In this document: positions 1 to 9,029 of the stretch, piece after piece
How the letters are laid out: each line of letters begins with the position of its first letter
How positions within the stretch are numbered: position 1 is the stretch's first letter
Assembly (NCBI GenBank): GCA_963575745.1
Contig: CAUYUJ010014348.1
Span: 100,001-164,000, forward strand
Source: Prorocentrum cordatum
Lineage: Eukaryota > Sar > Dinophyceae > Prorocentrales > Prorocentraceae
DNA length: 64,000 nt
Direction of reading: 5' to 3'
Made by a program: the position numbers and the translations under genes
The notes under the pieces: model-generated
What the model was told of the DNA's origin: nothing
What the model saw: only the letters and a program-made list of their open reading frames with translations
Databases searched by the model: none

Positions 1-232
1 CGGCTCGGCCTCCAGCCGAGAAAAGTGAGCTACAGGGAAACCACTTTGTGCTCCCTTAGCAGGCCTCGCAACGGCGCTGCCCACCTAAGCCCATCGCGGG
101 GCTAACCGCAGAGGGCAGGCGCGGGGCAAACCGCAGCCTGTAAAAGAAAGCTCACCTTCGGCTGTCGTAGTGCTTCCTGCGACCATTCTCCTGGCCCTCT
201 CCGTGGATCACCTGAGAGCCTCTGGAACGGTC

Positions 233-3200
233 TCAGCACTCGCTCTTGAACGTCTCGATCCACTTCTGCGCGGCCTCTGGACTGCTGATGTCCTGCAAGC
301 TCAGCTTGGCAAGAGGTCCACGCGCTGTAGCCATCACCCGCAGCTGCTCGATCTCTTTGGCCTGGCGATCCGACAGAACACACCCGTGCTTGATCATCCT
401 CGTGACCAGGTCCTCCTTGATCCCTGACACGGCCAGGCTCTTGGCCTTCAAGACAGCTCGCAGGTCAGCTACAAGAAACGTGCTTAAGAGCTTGTGCCTT
501 GCTCCTTTGTCCTGCTGTACACACACGGTCTTGAACTCGACGTCAGCCCGCGCAGATGGTGTGCAAGTGCTTCCAGAGGCGGGGTTAACCGCACCCTGGA
601 GGAGGAACTTGTCGTAGAAGTTCTTGAAGTAGCAACCACACCAGCACCCCAGTAAAAACACACTGGCTGCAGTCACCACAACAAGTCCCAACTTCAGGAA
701 GAACCAGAACTCCTCGCTGTCCACGTAGTGGCTGACAGGCGCGGGGCAAACCGCAACCTCGTCAGAACCTCCGTACACTGTCACCTTCTCGCCTGACACC
801 TTCGTCACGACCTCCGTGAAAACTGCCATCGCGCTCAAGCCCTTCAACTGCTTTCCGAACCTGAGGTTGAGAGTGGTGCAATGCTTCTCGATTGTCGGCC
901 ACTCGCTGTACTTCGTGAGCATGTCGGCTGTCATCTTGCTGGTGTCCTCTTTGTGAAGCTCGAACGCCTTGAGACGCAACCGCTCCTGAATCCACAAGTA
1001 CCTCAACTCCAGGTGCCTGACCTTGCCCACCCCAACTCGGCTGCACATCCCACGTCCAGCTGTGCTGTCACTATAGATCTTCAGGTTGCAGGGCCTCTGG
1101 GTCTCGATCAGGTAAGTCTTACACTGAAGTCCTCTGGCTGTCGCACTTCCCGTGGCATACATCTCGGATTCCCCTGAACTTAGGGCTATCGTACTCTGCG
1201 TCACTGAGTAGCAGTCCCAAGTGTGGTCACCATACCTCACAGCTCCTCCACTGGTAGATCGCCGCTGTAGTTCACTCGTAGGTGCCCAATCCGCGTCACC
1301 ATCTACACGAATGCCTTCAGGAGTACCTTGAAGTGGGTAACACCAGACCAACACAGGCTGTCCTTCGTAGTACCTTCCAAGCCGCTGAACACGCGCATGC
1401 ATCAAGACGTTCGGGTTGGAGACGTGCTGCATCGCTGTCTTGCTGGCGTACATCGTGTCGGGCCTGTCCGAAGAAAGGTAAAGAGCGGTGCCAGCTGCAC
1501 CCGCCACTTCTCGAGCACGATCCTTGGAAAGAAGGTCTAGGCTGTCTCGTCGGCCTTGTCCTGTAGCTTTCGTTCCTGGAGTGGGAGCTGGTTTACAACC
1601 TCGCTTCTGCGTCCACTTGATCATGAAGTCCACATGCTTGGGATCGGCAGTCCAGAAGAAACCTGGCTCCTCGCAACCTGGTAACTTGTCGGTGTAGCCG
1701 ATCGTCCTCTTGAGGTATGTAGTCTGCCCTACCGCTCCTGGTCCAAGTCTGGCGCTGGCCGTGACCTCAAACTGCTGCTTCAACAACTCGTCCAGCTCGT
1801 CCAGCTGCTCGTCGTAGCCTTCAGCAAGAAAGTCATCGCCATGGCAGATCGCTGTGCTATCCTCGTCGAAGGGGGCTGTGTTGGGGCTAGCAGGTAAGTA
1901 GAACACGTTAGGAGTTCCGACCAAGCATTCCCAATGACCGTCGTCCATAGTAGTTCTCACAAGCTCACCCCACATCTGCGACGCCTTCCTGGTACCGTTC
2001 ATGGCCTTGCGTAACCACCAGCACCTTCCAGGCGGACACAGCTCTCTCCCAGGATGCACGTAGATCGTCTCGTCTAAGTCAGCGTTGAAGAAAGCCTTCC
2101 TGACGTCCCAGACTTGTATCTTCCGCAGGTGCTGCCCGCTGGAAGTTGGACTTGAAGCGGCACGGCTCAGCGTCGCTCTGACAATCATGAGCGGGGGCGT
2201 GCCTTGGTGGTTGTCCTCCCTGACCTCGTACTTGTTCACCTCGGTTGCTACGAACCTCCACCTGACCTTTCCTTCTTTCATGTGGGCTATCGGGAAACCT
2301 CCAATGTGCTTGCCGTCGGTCGCCGTCGATGTCGCCACTTCCACGTAGACCCCGTAGTCCTTCATGGCCTGCAGCTCGTCGTCGCGACCCTTCTGATACA
2401 GGTCCTCATCCAGAGGCTCTCCAGTGTAGTAATCGTAGTGTATCGTCTTTGGGCTCCACTGGTCTTTCTCATGCAGCTCGGCGCTCACCTCAACCATCTG
2501 CTCCACCTGTTGCTCCTCAGGATCTCCTAAGTGGCTCCTGATTGTGCCGATGTGGCTCATCAAACATCTCCTGCATGCACACTCAGCTTGATGGCATTCT
2601 CGTAACTGGCATCGTGATGAGTGCTTCTCACACCTCTCGGAACATCTCGCACTGCGCTTTGGGTGTGGATCCCACATGGGGTCGAAGCTCTCGTCGTAGC
2701 CCTCCTCGCAGACTGCCAACTCACAGACAGAGAGATGCCCAATGCTTGCTACCCTGGGCTTCTTGACCTCAGCTCCTTCACGAACTTCACCTGGGGCACT
2801 TCGCCGAAAGTCGCTCCTGAGCTCTCCACTCTCCGTGTCCATGGCTGTCTGCACCTCAGCCTCTCCTGGGCCAGGAACCATAGCTACGTCGCTGGCAGCA
2901 GGTGCGGGGCTCACCGCAACCTCACTGCTGCTTGATGCCGCTGCTCCTCCGGGTGCGGCTCCAGGCGCGGGGCTTCCCGCAGCCGGCGCTGGCACCACGA
3001 CTGTAGCCTCAGGGGCCACAGGGTCCTTCGCCAACTTCTCGCGCAGCAAGTCGGCCTGAATGGTCTCGAAACGCTGTCGGCAGGCTGCCGAATGCGAACC
3101 GTATCCTGTACTGCACTTCCTGCAATCGTCGGTAGGACCATGAGCATCGATCATGCGCTCCGTGATGTACATGCTGCGTCCGATGGTTCCTGAACTCTTG

Positions 3201-6200
3201 TCGGGCGTCTGCTTCCAGGGCGTCACCCTGATGTGCTGGATGAGCTCGGGCTGCCACCTGAACTCCTCAGGCATCCTTCGCACCGTTCTGACCTTCTGCA
3301 CTCCACGTTCAGGATCGATCACGAGATGTGTGTCGTCCAGCTCGCTCTTACCAACCCAGATTCCTTTTGCGAAGCGGGCTTCCCATTTGCCACGTCCCGC
3401 GGCAACTCGGGCTGAGATCCGATACCAGACCTGCTCACCCATCTCCGCAATCTCGCCGTTGTACTCTTTGCCGTAGAGCATCTTGTAGGAGGAACCTCCG
3501 TGACTGCGAGGCTGGAATCTGGTGATCATCCACCCCACCGAGTTCACAAGCCATGGCACGATCGGATCCGTCATCTTGATCTCGCTGCCCAGCTTGTGCT
3601 CCAGCTTCAGCTTGTAGGCTCGAAGTAGACCAGCTGCTAGCTTGTTACCTCCTTCAGCGTAGCCTGCACTCTGCTTGGAAAAGGGCGGTGATCCCCGCAC
3701 CAAGGTTGAGTGTGATCTGCGATCTCGAACTGCCTGCGCCAGAGCCATGGTGGCAGGCTCCTGGTCTGTCTGAAGTATGACTGTTGTGTGACCCCAAGCT
3801 TCCAGCACGCCTAGCAGGAAGGACACCTTGTAGTCATCCGTCTCCTTGTTCGCGTACAACGTCGCCTGAGCCAAGATCTTACAGTCGATAACATTCAAGA
3901 CAGAGACCGCTTGGTCTAACTCGGCCTTCGTGACCGACGTCTTCTCCCTGATGCTGAAGTAACCTCCTTTAAGCTTGTACTTCGCAGCCAGCTGGTCCGT
4001 CCCTACGTAAAAGATGTCGAACACCACCTTCGGTATCTTGTTCTCATCAGCTGGTTCCTGAGCGTGGTGGGGGTCATCGTCTGCTCGAGCCTGCACGCAG
4101 ATGGGACACCAAGGCCGAAAAGGTAGATGATGCCCTTCGTGCGCGGCCCTCTCCGCAGCACTAGGTTGATGAGGAGTCTTCAACACTCTCGTTGGCACAG
4201 TTGTGGTCTCATCGGCTTCGGGACCTAGAACCTTCGGCAAAGATCCAGCTTCCTGTTCAGCTGGTACCTTCCTTGGTAGTGTCTTTCGTACCGCAGCTAC
4301 CTTTGAAGCTTCTGGTTGAGTCTGGCCGTCGATGATGTGATCGTACTCTAAGTAGTAGTTGCCTTGGTGACGACGTAGAGGTACGAACTCAGCTCCGTCA
4401 GGTGGCTCGATGGTACCGTTGATGATCCAGTGACCTGCAGGGCTATGAAGAACACTCTGACCACGTTGTACTACAGCGTCTGTAGCCACAACTGGGTACT
4501 CCACATCGGCAACCTCAGCACCGACTTGAATAACCTCTCCTCCTCGGGATAGGTTCAGCTCCACGTGGCCGTACCTCTCGATCTCCTCGCCTCCTATGCC
4601 CTTCAAGCCGACAACGTTGCTGTCCGTCGGCGTGTAGTTGTGCTTGGTCACCTGTGACCTCGGTATCGCACTGATCTGCGCACCTGAATCTAGCATGACC
4701 GCATTCCGAAGCGGGGCTAACCGCAATCGGTCATCCGCAGGGCTCTGATCTTCATCCACGGGCCGAAGACCAGCGATGGTAACAGGCCTGGGGCCGGCCA
4801 GCGCGGGGCTCACCGCAGCTGGCATATCGCAGTACTTACAGCCGTCAGCGACGAATCTAGCCTTTCTTGCGCTTCTTTGGCTTTGGCTTCTTGTTGTCGT
4901 CTGGCTCTTCCCCGTCCTTGAAGCTGTCCAGGCAGAACTCGGCACACACGGCACAGTAGTCCAGCTGCCACTGATCGTAGTGCCATCGCCATCCTTCAAA
5001 GGTCTTCTTGCAAGAGCAGCAGTCGTATTGGTAGTAGCCAGGCAAGCAGTACTTCCAGTCGATCGTGTGGTTGCGCTTCTTGTGACCTCTGCCCTCAGGG
5101 CCAGAATCATCTTCGCTTGTAGCGCACAGTTGACTGGGCGCAGCACCTGCTGAGTCATCGCGCTGTCGGCGCTTCCCTGACTTCCTAGCATCTGTTGTGT
5201 CGGTGCTGCCGAGCTTGATCCTGTGCCCACTCCTGTCTGTCGTAACCTTTCGAGCTCCCTGACTGCCGCTGCCCCGATCTTCTTCTTTTCTTTTGCCTTC
5301 TCTTTTCGGAACTGCTTCTTGTCCTTCTTGTCCTTCTCGGCTGTCTTCTTCTCGTCGGCGATCCGCTTTCGGCAGTTTGCGCTGCGGTGGCCCTTCTTGT
5401 GGCAGTAGTTGCACTCGATCTCGGCGTCGGGATTCGTTGGCTTCTCCTTGCCTTTGCCGTCTTTCCCTTTGCCGCGGCCTTTCCACGGTCTCTTTCCGCC
5501 CTTCAGCGCTCCGATCTCCATCGGGTCGTCCTGAACCGCTCGCTCTGCCATCAACGCCGACACTACCTCGGCTCTCAGAAGCTCGTACGTACTTAACCGA
5601 CTGCTGTTCCGAAACACGTGCTTCTGCAGCTCGTCGTGATCCTTCAGCGCCTTTGTGAGGATGCCGCGCTTGATCAGGTCCGAGACGGGCTCTCCTGCCA
5701 TCTTCTGGTACCTCGCCATGTCCTCGTCCAGCTTGCTGATGCTCACCATCACGTCTTCCTTGGCGTCGAACTTCGTGTCCGTGAGCTTGGTCCACATCGC
5801 CAGCACGTTGCCTGCCTCGCTCGGGTTGTACTCCTTCTGAAGCTTCCTCCAGCACTCGGCTCCTTCTCCTACTGGGCTGTTCCTCACGATCAGCTCGCCC
5901 ACCGAGTCCTCGGGCATGGCCAGGACCAGGCCGTAGTACAACTGCGTGCTGAGTTCTTCCTCCTGCGGGTCCAGGTTGACGTTGTCCACCTCCTGGGCTC
6001 CGTCCTCGCACCTTTCCAGAAGATCTCGGTACCTCCGATCCTGGGCGATCAGGTACGCTCTGTACTGGAAGCTGAACGTCTTCCAGCTCGACCTTTGGCC
6101 GTCGAACGGCTTCACCTTGTGAAGGATCTTCGGATCCATCATCTCGCCGCGCGGGGCTACCCGCTGCTGCTGAGCCTGCTGCTGAGCCTGCTGCTGACCT

Positions 6201-6322
6201 TGAAGCTGTCCTCTCATCTCTGCGATCGCCACGTCCCTGTTCTGAAGCTCCTGCCTCATGTTCTGACTCTCCGTCGTCAGCCTCTGAACTTGATCGACCA
6301 GTTGCTGCAGCTGCTGCTCCAT
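233..6322 (-). CDS. Ty1/copia-type gag-pol polyprotein, near intact
   Basis: Reading from the ATG at 6322 gives about 2029 aa; the open frame extends nine codons upstream to a GTG at 6349, and residue numbers here count from that GTG. Order: N-terminal coiled coil with Gln repeats (about 10-65), gag, CCHC zinc knuckle CNYCHKKGHRSANC (313-326), aspartic protease LDSGAQISAI (553-562), integrase HHCC (HEGHH to CPIC, 737-751) and core D778, D862, E899 (D-X36-E), copia RT motif A VWDVRKAF (1413-1420) and catalytic HGDD (1503-1506) where copia usually has YVDD, and copia RNase H (DGDADWA, SSGESE, YSDS, TADMLTK, 1683-1813). About 220 residues follow that are not usual for copia: a membrane segment (1880-1908) and a SAP-like motif (1957-1988). 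The element would make virus-like particles, cDNA and an integrase. No stop interrupts the frame; residues 375-495 look out of frame (see 4857-5084). LTRs were not found. Confidence 0.93.
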   Translation of the reverse strand: MEQQLQQLVDQVQRLTTESQNMRQELQNRDVAIAEMRGQLQGQQQAQQQAQQQRVAPRGEMMDPKILHKVKPFDGQRSSWKTFSFQYRAYLIAQDRRYRDLLERCEDGAQEVDNVNLDPQEEELSTQLYYGLVLAMPEDSVGELIVRNSPVGEGAECWRKLQKEYNPSEAGNVLAMWTKLTDTKFDAKEDVMVSISKLDEDMARYQKMAGEPVSDLIKRGILTKALKDHDELQKHVFRNSSRLSTYELLRAEVVSALMAERAVQDDPMEIGALKGGKRPWKGRGKGKDGKGKEKPTNPDAEIECNYCHKKGHRSANCRKRIADEKKTAEKDKKDKKQFRKEKAKEKKKIGAAAVRELERLRQTGVGTGSSSAAPTQQMLGSQGSADSAMTQQVLRPVNCALQAKMILALRAEVTRSATTRSTGSTACLATTNTTAALARRPLKDGDGTTISGSWTTVPCVPSSAWTASRTGKSQTTTRSQSQRSARKARFVADGCKYCDMPAAVSPALAGPRPVTIAGLRPVDEDQSPADDRLRLAPLRNAVMLDSGAQISAIPRSQVTKHNYTPTDSNVVGLKGIGGEEIERYGHVELNLSRGGEVIQVGAEVADVEYPVVATDAVVQRGQSVLHSPAGHWIINGTIEPPDGAEFVPLRRHQGNYYLEYDHIIDGQTQPEASKVAAVRKTLPRKVPAEQEAGSLPKVLGPEADETTTVPTRVLKTPHQPSAAERAAHEGHHLPFRPWCPICVQARADDDPHHAQEPADENKIPKVVFDIFYVGTDQLAAKYKLKGGYFSIREKTSVTKAELDQAVSVLNVIDCKILAQATLYANKETDDYKVSFLLGVLEAWGHTTVILQTDQEPATMALAQAVRDRRSHSTLVRGSPPFSKQSAGYAEGGNKLAAGLLRAYKLKLEHKLGSEIKMTDPIVPWLVNSVGWMITRFQPRSHGGSSYKMLYGKEYNGEIAEMGEQVWYRISARVAAGRGKWEARFAKGIWVGKSELDDTHLVIDPERGVQKVRTVRRMPEEFRWQPELIQHIRVTPWKQTPDKSSGTIGRSMYITERMIDAHGPTDDCRKCSTGYGSHSAACRQRFETIQADLLREKLAKDPVAPEATVVVPAPAAGSPAPGAAPGGAAASSSSEVAVSPAPAASDVAMVPGPGEAEVQTAMDTESGELRSDFRRSAPGEVREGAEVKKPRVASIGHLSVCELAVCEEGYDESFDPMWDPHPKRSARCSERCEKHSSRCQLRECHQAECACRRCLMSHIGTIRSHLGDPEEQQVEQMVEVSAELHEKDQWSPKTIHYDYYTGEPLDEDLYQKGRDDELQAMKDYGVYVEVATSTATDGKHIGGFPIAHMKEGKVRWRFVATEVNKYEVREDNHQGTPPLMIVRATLSRAASSPTSSGQHLRKIQVWDVRKAFFNADLDETIYVHPGRELCPPGRCWWLRKAMNGTRKASQMWGELVRTTMDDGHWECLVGTPNVFYLPASPNTAPFDEDSTAICHGDDFLAEGYDEQLDELDELLKQQFEVTASARLGPGAVGQTTYLKRTIGYTDKLPGCEEPGFFWTADPKHVDFMIKWTQKRGCKPAPTPGTKATGQGRRDSLDLLSKDRAREVAGAAGTALYLSSDRPDTMYASKTAMQHVSNPNVLMHARVQRLGRYYEGQPVLVWCYPLQGTPEGIRVDGDADWAPTSELQRRSTSGGAVRYGDHTWDCYSVTQSTIALSSGESEMYATGSATARGLQCKTYLIETQRPCNLKIYSDSTAGRGMCSRVGVGKVRHLELRYLWIQERLRLKAFELHKEDTSKMTADMLTKYSEWPTIEKHCTTLNLRFGKQLKGLSAMAVFTEVVTKVSGEKVTVYGGSDEVAVCPAPVSHYVDSEEFWFFLKLGLVVVTAASVFLLGCWCGCYFKNFYDKFLLQGAVNPASGSTCTPSARADVEFKTVCVQQDKGARHKLLSTFLVADLRAVLKAKSLAVSGIKEDLVTRMIKHGCVLSDRQAKEIEQLRVMATARGPLAKLSLQDISSPEAAQKWIETFKSEC
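4857..5084 (-). other. Cys/Trp-rich gag segment in an alternative frame
   Basis: Inside the long gag-pol frame, residues 375-495 are low-complexity Ser/Thr/Arg text with no domain. An overlapping minus-strand frame over the same bases encodes a 75-residue segment with ordered cysteines (KYC, CCSC, CAVC, FC), many Trp/Tyr and a lysine-rich end KPKPKKRKKG, then TAG at 4857. It looks like a second zinc-binding nucleic-acid module that ends gag. Either gag once ended in this frame and pol was reached by frameshift, or two compensating indels moved the main frame through this stretch. The composition contrast is seen directly; the mechanism is inference. Confidence 0.5.
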
Positions 6323-6557
6323 CTTGGTCGTCGAGCACGTCAATGACACGCTTCTCTAGCCTCTCGATGTCGCTCGCCAGCTGCCTCTTCACCGCTGCTC
6401 GCTCCTCCTGAGTGAGCTTCGCCGCGCTGCCGCACGCTGCAAGCTTCCTAAAGGCGCTCCCTCGGAGCTGGCGGTGCTGACGCGTGTCCGCCGCTCTGCC
6501 TCCTCGCTTGTTCGGCTTCTTGGCCTTCAGCGTGGCCTTGCCCTTGCCCTTGTTGGC
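6323..6557 (-). other. coding-like N-terminal gag extension, out of frame with gag-pol
   Basis: Upstream of the gag-pol ATG another frame reads a Lys/Arg-rich tract (KGKGKATLKAKKPNKRGG) and then an amphipathic helix (LTQEERAAVKRQLASDIERL) that runs to the gag start and ends LDDQ where gag begins KMEQQ. It has no ATG. The frame is open back to a TAG near 6623. It is probably the old N-terminus of gag, separated by a single frameshift at about 6320, or a short leader ORF. The coding appearance is visible; its use is inferred. Confidence 0.35.
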
Positions 6558-6844
6558 TGGCTGGCCTCCGCTGCCAGAGCGCGGGTCTGACCGCAGCTCT
6601 GACCAGCAAGGGCTACTTCGTTCGGCGGCCGCGTGGATCGTCCCGCTGGCCGCTGGACCCGCGGCGTCGCGCCGCTGGGCCCTCTCGAGGGGCTCCTGGA
6701 GCTCGCCTGGGTGCGGAGCGGCCCGCGAACCTCAAGCGAGCTCCGCTACCATGCACGCGCACCCACCCCCCTCGCGGAGAAAGGGGGGAGGTGAGGGTCG
6801 CTCTTTTTCTCGAGCAACAAAGGGCTGCAGGATTTCCTGGATCC

Positions 6845-6905
6845 TCCAGGACAGTCTGATTATATTTTCTATAATCACATATATGTGTAAAACTACAAAC
6901 TTCCC
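6845..6905 (-). promoter_or_regulatory. AT-rich tract upstream of the copia element, possible promoter or LTR part
   Basis: A short AT-rich stretch with TATATTTT and CATATATGTG stands out in GC-rich surroundings about 520 bp upstream of the gag ATG on the minus strand. In copia elements the promoter lies in the 5' LTR, so this may be LTR sequence. No terminal repeat partner was found, so this is only a position guess. Confidence 0.2.
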
Positions 6906-7729
6906 AGCAGCCGTTCAGTAAACGCCAATTGTCGGGTCCGGGTGGTTTTTCCTCCCTTGACAAAGGACGGGGGGGTCAGGGCGGGTGCCGGGGACGTCAA
7001 CTGACAACCTGGGCCTGGCCGTGTCCAGGCTGGGCCCGGGACCAGTGCGTCCGCCCTCCTGGTTGGCCCCCCGCACCGAGCCCTGGCTCAGGGCCTGGCC
7101 AGTGTCGGTGGAGGTGGTCCACCGACGCCCCCCGAGCATCGGGTGCGTCCAAAAGGGGGTCAAGTCCAAGAGGGGGGGTGGGCATCAAGGCGTGAAGCAT
7201 GTGCGCGGCCTGGGGGGGGGGGGGGGGGGCCCGGGACGCGTGGAAAGACGATAAAGGGCCGTGGAATCTGAGGAGATAGCGTGGCCCCTGGCCATGGTTT
7301 CCAACCCTCCTTCGTCCTCACCCCCCTCTTGGCCGCACCCAGGAGCAATCTGCCAGAGGGCCCGCGCGGCCCGTCCTTGCAGACGTCCGCGAAGACCGCA
7401 GCGCCGAAGCCGGGCAGCAGCTCGGAGAGCCCGGAAGGCACCGCGCTGAGCAGCGGGGCGTCCACGACCTGGAGGGCCACCGCGCCGGGAAGGGGGCCGC
7501 TGGCGGGCGGGCGAAGCACACTCCTGAGCAGCACTCGGCACGAGCATGCAAGCAGCGAGCGTCGACTCCAGCCTGCTGGCTTCTACAAGTCTCCTGCCCG
7601 ACCGTGGGCGCCTCCCTTTCTGCGAGGGTGCCCAAACTCCCTCTGGCCTGCGAGCCGCAACCCCTGACCCAGACCGAGGGGAAAGCAAGCCTGCGATTGT
7701 CGCTCCTGGCCGCCTTCGCGTTGCCAAGG
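6906..7729. other. no gene seen; GC-rich spacer with poly-G run
   Basis: Open frames on both strands here are Pro/Arg/Gly-rich and overlap each other without any recognisable domain. A run of 19 G lies at 7212-7230. Nothing supports a gene. Confidence 0.6.
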
Positions 7730-7888
7730 TTAGGTCGGGCATGTCCCCCTACAGGCGGATTTGGGACAAAACCTAGAACATACCACACAACAGCCCAAGA
7801 AGAATCAAAACTGGTCGGAACATCGTCCCCAGACTATTTTTTGACTCGTTTCGGGTACTCCTCCTGCAGAGGGACACGCCCGGCTTCA
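7730..7888 (+). mobile_element. MITE family A, copy 1
   Basis: About 159 bp with terminal inverted repeats (TIRs) of roughly 28 bp: the left end begins TTAGGTCGGGCATGTCC, and the right end read in reverse begins TGAAGCCGGGCGTGTCC. The interior holds CGTCCCC then GACTATTTTTTGAC, also seen in copies 2-4. The flanks TGCCAAGG and TGCCAGGG may be a degraded 8-bp target duplication. There is no ORF, so it is a non-autonomous DNA transposon. Introner-type intron-generating elements also carry TIRs and are an alternative identity. Confidence 0.75.
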
Positions 7889-7923
7889 TGCCAGGGCGGC
7901 GGGCGCGCGCACCACTCAGCTCG

Positions 7924-8051
7924 CCATCGCTCGGACGCCCGTGCCCCGCGCGTCCTTCGGCCCCGTGCGCGCATTTTCTCGCAAGGTGTGGCCCAGCAGG
8001 CTCCCCGATGGTCCTCGCCGAAGACGAGGAGGCCCACGCCCGAGCGATGCC
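7924..8051 (+). mobile_element. MITE family K, copy 1
   Basis: About 128 bp bounded by 15-bp inverted repeats: the left is GCCATCGCTCGGACG and the right, reversed, is GGCATCGCTCGGGCG. The interior contains GATGGTCCTCG and a central T-rich stretch shared with the second copy at 38197-38324. It is non-coding. It begins 35 bp after MITE A copy 1. Confidence 0.65.
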
Positions 8052-9029
8052 AAGTCAAACGATGTTTTTTTATACTGAATTCGGACACCGATTCTTTGAA
8101 GTCAACAACGATCATTTTGGAATCCAGAAACAAATTTGCTGGAATTGAAAAACCTAAAACCCCTGGCTCCCACTGGCCGATGTACCCCTCAGATGGGGGT
8201 ACAGGCCGCTCCCTGCAGATTCCGAAAGGGCACATCGCATGTCCCCAACTGGGGTGGTCGATGCTCAACTCCAACGGAGGCAGGGACCTGCGGCGGTGAG
8301 ATGGTCCTGGCGCTCGGAGCATGCAGGGGTCAGCGCAAGAAGCGAGAGATGAGCAAAGCAAAAATGGTCAGACCACCACTCCAGCTGCACCGTGGTCATC
8401 CTCAGCGGGCCGATACATACGCTGCGTCAATGCACGCCCAAACAAATACTGCAACTTCCCCCCTCCCACTGTCCCCGCACCCAGACACATCTTTGCTCCC
8501 AGCTCAGACCTTTTCAGGACGACGTCGCAACCAACCTTTTGCACGGAACCTGGCCACAGCGACGCTGTCCCCCGAGTGCCAGCCAAAAGGAACACAGGCG
8601 CAGTGCCTGGTGGGCAAGTCTACCCACTTCCACCACATCATGACAAAGCTGCGAGCGAATGCATATTCACTGCCCGCTCCTCCAGGCGGCGCTTGGCGCG
8701 CAGCGCCGTCGGGACGCCATTGCCGTAGGATATGATGGCGAGGTCGGAACCATCACCTACGCGGCCCACTGGCGCACGTGTTGCAGCTAGAAGCAACGGC
8801 GCAGCTGACGCGCAAAGTACTGCAAGCCTGCGAGGCCACAGACCTGACATCGATCGATCATGCGCGCGCGCATCTGGAATATTCATGTCACGGTGCCTCT
8901 CTCATCGTTTCGGATATCCCAGCCACTATCCTGTTTTCTGGTCGAGACTTCGGGTGGCAACACGTATCGCCCGGACGTTGCCTCCAAACTGCGGGGACGA
9001 AACCTGCAAGCAGGAGGCCAGCGTGTCGC
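8052..9029. other. no gene seen
   Basis: Mostly unique sequence. There is an AT-rich patch at about 8060-8155. Overlapping open frames lack any domain or consistent coding bias. I see no repeat longer than a few bases. Confidence 0.5.

Larger units (their letters stand above)
96..6605. repeat. ten dispersed self-complementary mini-hairpins (GCGGGGCTAACCGCA family)
   Basis: A 15-bp core, consensus GCGGGGCTAACCGCA, occurs at 96-110, 121-135, 579-593, 741-755, 2904-2918, 2967-2981, 4711-4725, 4803-4817, 6151-6165 and 6591-6605. GCGG pairs with CCGC around a 6-nt loop, and in most copies the flanks differ between copies but still pair with each other across a bulged A: CCAGC/GCTGG at 4803, CAGGC/GCCTG at 121, CAGAGC/GCTCTG at 6591, CCGA/TCGG at 4711, GGT/ACC at 2904, TCCAG/CTGGA at 579. 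Seven lie in the gag-pol coding region, five read A-V-x-P-A and two R-x-A-P; the third frame, often with TAG, is not used. All seven fall in interdomain linkers. I saw no further copy elsewhere in the window. Confidence 0.8.

Noticed and set aside
1-7000. Search for LTRs flanking the copia element
   Set aside because: No matching sequence could be found by eye between 1-230 and 6350-7250. The 3' LTR probably lies outside the window.
6915-7788. Overlapping minus-strand frames of 84-185 codons
   Set aside because: Arg/Pro/Gly-rich, mutually overlapping in several frames, no domain; typical of GC-rich non-coding DNA.
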